Notes under the pieces: model-generated
The model's database searches: none
Seen by the model: only the letters and a program-made list of their open reading frames with translations
Told to the model about the DNA's origin: nothing
Made by a program: the position numbers and the translations under genes
Part shown: positions 53,460 through 55,338 of the stretch, piece by piece
How positions within the stretch are numbered: the stretch's first letter is position 1
How the letters are laid out: the number at the start of each line of letters is the position of its first letter
NCBI RefSeq assembly: GCF_003105115.1
Contig: NZ_QETH01000026.1
Coordinates: 1 to 55,338 of the forward strand
Direction of reading: 5' to 3'
Length of the DNA: 55,338 bases
Origin: Flavobacterium sp. HTF
Lineage (GTDB): Bacteria > Bacteroidota > Bacteroidia > Flavobacteriales > Flavobacteriaceae

Positions 53460-54296
53460 ATGAAAAAAATTAAATTTACGCTACTATTTATTTTAATTAC
53501 AATTAGTTTTCACGCTCAAAAAATTTCAGGGAAAATTCTGGATGAAAATAGTAACCCAGTTTCTGAGGCAAGAATCGGAATTGAAAACGAAGAAATTGGG
53601 GATGTCACAGATAGTAATGGAAATTATACCATTGACTTAACTAATATTGACGAAACCAAAAATGTAAAAGTCATAGGCAATGAATATGACCTTTACAGGG
53701 CTAAGATTTCGGACTTTATCAAATCTCAAAATTATACGATTTATTTAAAAAGAAAAGCTGTAAATCTTGAAGCAGTAATAATCAATCCCAAAAAATATGT
53801 TCTTAAAAATTTCGGAACTTCAAATTCAAAAAGAGCATATTCAGAATATAATTCAAATGATCCAAATGACATTTTTAAAGAATGTGCCATAAGAATTAAA
53901 AACAAAAAGAAACTCAGGATAAAGAACATAAATATTAATATTGTCGATTACAAGTTTGAAAAAACGGCAACATTTATTTTTGACATACAAGGAGAAAAAA
54001 ACGGTTTTCCAGATGACGCACAGTCTTTGGTCAATGAACCTTTAAAATTGACAGTAACCGAAAATGATTTAAAAGACAAGGAAATATCCTTAGACTTATC
54101 CGATAAAAACATTTGGACAGATAAAGATTTTTTTGTTTTAGTACGTATAGCAGAAGACTTTAAAGGAAGACTTAACTTTGGTGGTAATATTTTTGCATTT
54201 TCAAAAGATACTTATTACAGAAATTATTTTGGTGAATGGAAAAAATTTTCAGTTGGAGAGCCATCAATAAATGTTGATGTATTGATAGAAAAATAA
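53460..54296 (+). CDS. Secreted protein with CarboxypepD_reg-like domain
   Basis: A 278-aa protein. Signal peptide (KFTLLFILITISFHAQ), a carboxypeptidase-regulatory-like beta-sandwich (about residues 20-100: ISGKILDENSNPVSEARIGI, GDVTDSNGNYTIDL), and a C-terminal domain of about 150 residues that I do not recognise (RRxY-type strands, DKDFFVLVRIAEDFKGRLNF). Related proteins occur in Bacteroidota envelopes, where the C-terminus often has a jelly-roll-like fold. It probably acts in the periplasm or at the outer membrane. No functional neighbour. Confidence 0.7.
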   Translation: MKKIKFTLLFILITISFHAQKISGKILDENSNPVSEARIGIENEEIGDVTDSNGNYTIDLTNIDETKNVKVIGNEYDLYRAKISDFIKSQNYTIYLKRKAVNLEAVIINPKKYVLKNFGTSNSKRAYSEYNSNDPNDIFKECAIRIKNKKKLRIKNININIVDYKFEKTATFIFDIQGEKNGFPDDAQSLVNEPLKLTVTENDLKDKEISLDLSDKNIWTDKDFFVLVRIAEDFKGRLNFGGNIFAFSKDTYYRNYFGEWKKFSVGEPSINVDVLIEK

Positions 54297-54316
54297 AAAA
54301 CGACAGATAGGCTTAA

Positions 54317-54415
54317 TTTAGTCCCTACCCGCTAGATGGTACATCAATAGGTGCCGGAGGTATGGTTGGAGTTAGTTATTTATTTCCAGTTTTTCACTCT
54401 CAATTTAAAAAATGA
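54317..54415 (+). pseudogene. Possible 3' remnant of a lost gene
   Basis: A frame open from just after a TAA (54314) to a TGA (54413-54415) encodes SPYPLDGTSIGAGGMVGVSY and a short hydrophobic end (LFPVFHSQFKK). It looks like the C-terminus of a larger protein whose 5' part is gone. Its stop overlaps the ATG at 54412. It could also be chance; there is no start codon of note except ATG 54362. Confidence 0.3.
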
Positions 54416-54777
54416 TAAGTCATATGGATATGGGAAAAAGATATTTTATAGGTATTATTAGTAGTATAGTTTTATTTATTTTTATAAACACATTTATTAG
54501 ATCGAGAAACGAGTATAAAATAAAATATGATTTTGTAATAACAAAAATTACAATAACACCAACAAAGACTTTGGAGTTTTACAACAATAAAGAAAAAGTA
54601 GTTCTTTGGAATTATATAATTTCTGAAAATGAAGGAGTAGAAGTTGGAGATTTATTGTATAAAAAGGAATGTTCAAAATACTTATACATTTTTAAAAAAA
54701 ATCAGGCGGGTAAATATATAGAGCACTTAAAAGTAATTCCATCTGGTCTTTTCCCTTTTGAATGGTTTTGGATGTAA
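54412..54777 (+). CDS. Hypothetical membrane-anchored protein, 121 aa
   Basis: The protein has one N-terminal helix (about residues 10-27: YFIGIISSIVLFIFINTFI) and a small beta-rich outer domain (EYKIKYDFVITKITITPTKT, SEGVEVGDLLYKKECS-type strands) ending EWFWM. Several Met codons (54412, 54424, 54430) are possible starts, all before the helix. It may be a signal-anchored periplasmic protein. I do not recognise a family. A terminator follows. Confidence 0.6.
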   Translation: MISHMDMGKRYFIGIISSIVLFIFINTFIRSRNEYKIKYDFVITKITITPTKTLEFYNNKEKVVLWNYIISENEGVEVGDLLYKKECSKYLYIFKKNQAGKYIEHLKVIPSGLFPFEWFWM

Positions 54778-54798
54778 ATTTATAATTTTGAATAGTAA

Positions 54799-54831
54799 AA
54801 GAGATGCCTGCTGGTCATCTCTTCTGTTTTT
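54799..54831 (+). terminator. Intrinsic terminator after the 121-aa gene
   Basis: AAGAGATG (54799-54806) pairs with CATCTCTT (54816-54823), loop 9 nt, then CTGTTTTT. It may also serve the convergent XRE gene. Confidence 0.68.
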
Positions 54832-54872
54832 AATATTGTTTTAGTGTATCAATTAATATCTTTTTATAAAGT

Positions 54873-55280
54873 TTATTTATCTTTTAATAATTTCTCTAAG
54901 ACGTTAATCTGTTCATCTTTGGCTTTCAAAAGTTCTACATTTAAACGTTTAATTTCCTCTAAAGCTTCGATCCATTTTTCTACTGGATTTACATTGAAAG
55001 TTGGATAATAATTGTAACCATTAGATTGGTCGTTAAAAGTATTTGAAATAATATTTACGGCCTGTTCCTCATCAAAGTTCTGAAAAGCTTCAACGGGAAT
55101 TTTCAGGACTGCAGAGATTTGTTTAAGCAGATTGTTTTCAATCACATCTTTCTGTTCCAGCATGGAAATTTTTTTCTGATTCCATTCTTCTCCCAAATCA
55201 TAAGCCAGTGCTTCCTGTTTGATGCCAAGCATTTCTCTGAAACGCTTTACGTTTCTTCCCTGATGTATTTTCTGTTCCAT
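54873..55280 (-). CDS. XRE-family regulator with C-terminal coiled coil
   Basis: A 135-aa protein. An HTH domain (about residues 8-68: GRNVKRFREMLGIKQEALAY, DLGEEWNQKKISMLEQKDVI, LKQISAVLKIPVEAF) is followed by a linker and a C-terminal coiled coil (about 102-135: EKWIEALEEIKRLNVELLKA) for oligomerisation. This plan is frequent in Bacteroidota stand-alone regulators. ATG at 55280 has a -7 element 26 nt upstream. The target is unknown. Confidence 0.86.
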   Translation of the reverse strand: MEQKIHQGRNVKRFREMLGIKQEALAYDLGEEWNQKKISMLEQKDVIENNLLKQISAVLKIPVEAFQNFDEEQAVNIISNTFNDQSNGYNYYPTFNVNPVEKWIEALEEIKRLNVELLKAKDEQINVLEKLLKDK

Positions 55281-55305
55281 AAATGAGATTTAGTTTTCCG
55301 AAGTT

Positions 55306-55313
55306 CAAAGATA
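55306..55313 (-). promoter_or_regulatory. -7 promoter element TATCTTTG (minus strand) of the XRE gene
   Basis: On the minus strand this matches TAnnTTTG, 25 nt upstream of the ATG at 55280. The -33 region is cut by the window end or absent. Confidence 0.5.
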
Positions 55314-55338
55314 AACCCATTCGGATTAAAAAAACTGA

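Overview
The window looks like a chromosomal segment of a Flavobacterium-like Bacteroidota. The DNA is AT-rich, several intergenic regions carry the Bacteroidota-type promoter element TAnnTTTG, and the gene content is typical of the phylum: SusC/SusD, FHS-type sugar permease, CarboxypepD_reg-like domains, DUF6090-like protein. No tRNA, rRNA, CRISPR array, transposase or integrase was seen.

Left edge (1-4451, + strand): the end of a peptide-export operon. It holds a probably 5'-truncated protein with an HDxxH...E site, a C39-peptidase ABC exporter and an HlyD-type adaptor. The genes abut or are 1 nt apart. No precursor peptide lies inside the window. Next come a small XRE regulator (4472-4684, -) and a divergent unknown gene (4793-5107, +), separated by two inverted repeats with the same core that look like the regulator's operators.

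Centre (5164-33593, - strand, about 28.4 kb): a near-complete extracellular contractile injection system (eCIS, Afp/PVC/MAC-like), transcribed right to left. Order: DUF4255 cap protein (Afp16-like), unknown 280-aa protein, one large sheath, two tube proteins, a 52-aa DUF5908-like protein, LysM baseplate protein, VgrG-like spike, PAAR tip, gp25 wedge, baseplate J, Afp12-like baseplate protein, and a 949-aa protein in the tail-fibre position. An intergenic region follows that seems to encode a small RNA on the opposite strand. Then come a tape-measure protein, three DUF4157 (eCIS-core) cargo proteins, a translationally coupled 270-aa protein, a peptidoglycan hydrolase and the AAA+ ATPase (Afp15-like). 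Two cargo proteins end in recognisable toxin folds: a zinc nucleic-acid-deaminase-like domain (HAE...PCxxC) and a PD-(D/E)xK nuclease-like domain. The third ends in a small cysteine-containing domain I do not recognise. This cargo module is the most novel part of the window.

Middle right (34031-35378): a small unknown protein, a convergent XRE-type regulator and an M50-like membrane metalloprotease.

Right (35448-51025): an alpha-mannan utilisation locus. A GntR/UTRA repressor is divergent from an operon encoding a ROK kinase fused to a class I mannose-6-phosphate isomerase, SusC, SusD, a SusE-like lipoprotein, two GH76 endo-alpha-1,6-mannanases, a GH92 alpha-mannosidase and an FHS-type permease. 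The implied route is: mannan bound and cut at the surface, oligosaccharides imported by SusCD, trimmed to mannose by GH92, mannose carried inward by the permease, then phosphorylated and isomerised to fructose-6-phosphate by the fusion enzyme. A strong terminator closes the operon.

Right edge (51292-55280): unrelated single genes (acyltransferase 3, DUF6090-like protein, CarboxypepD_reg-like protein, a likely gene remnant, a small membrane-anchored protein, and an XRE regulator with a coiled-coil tail).
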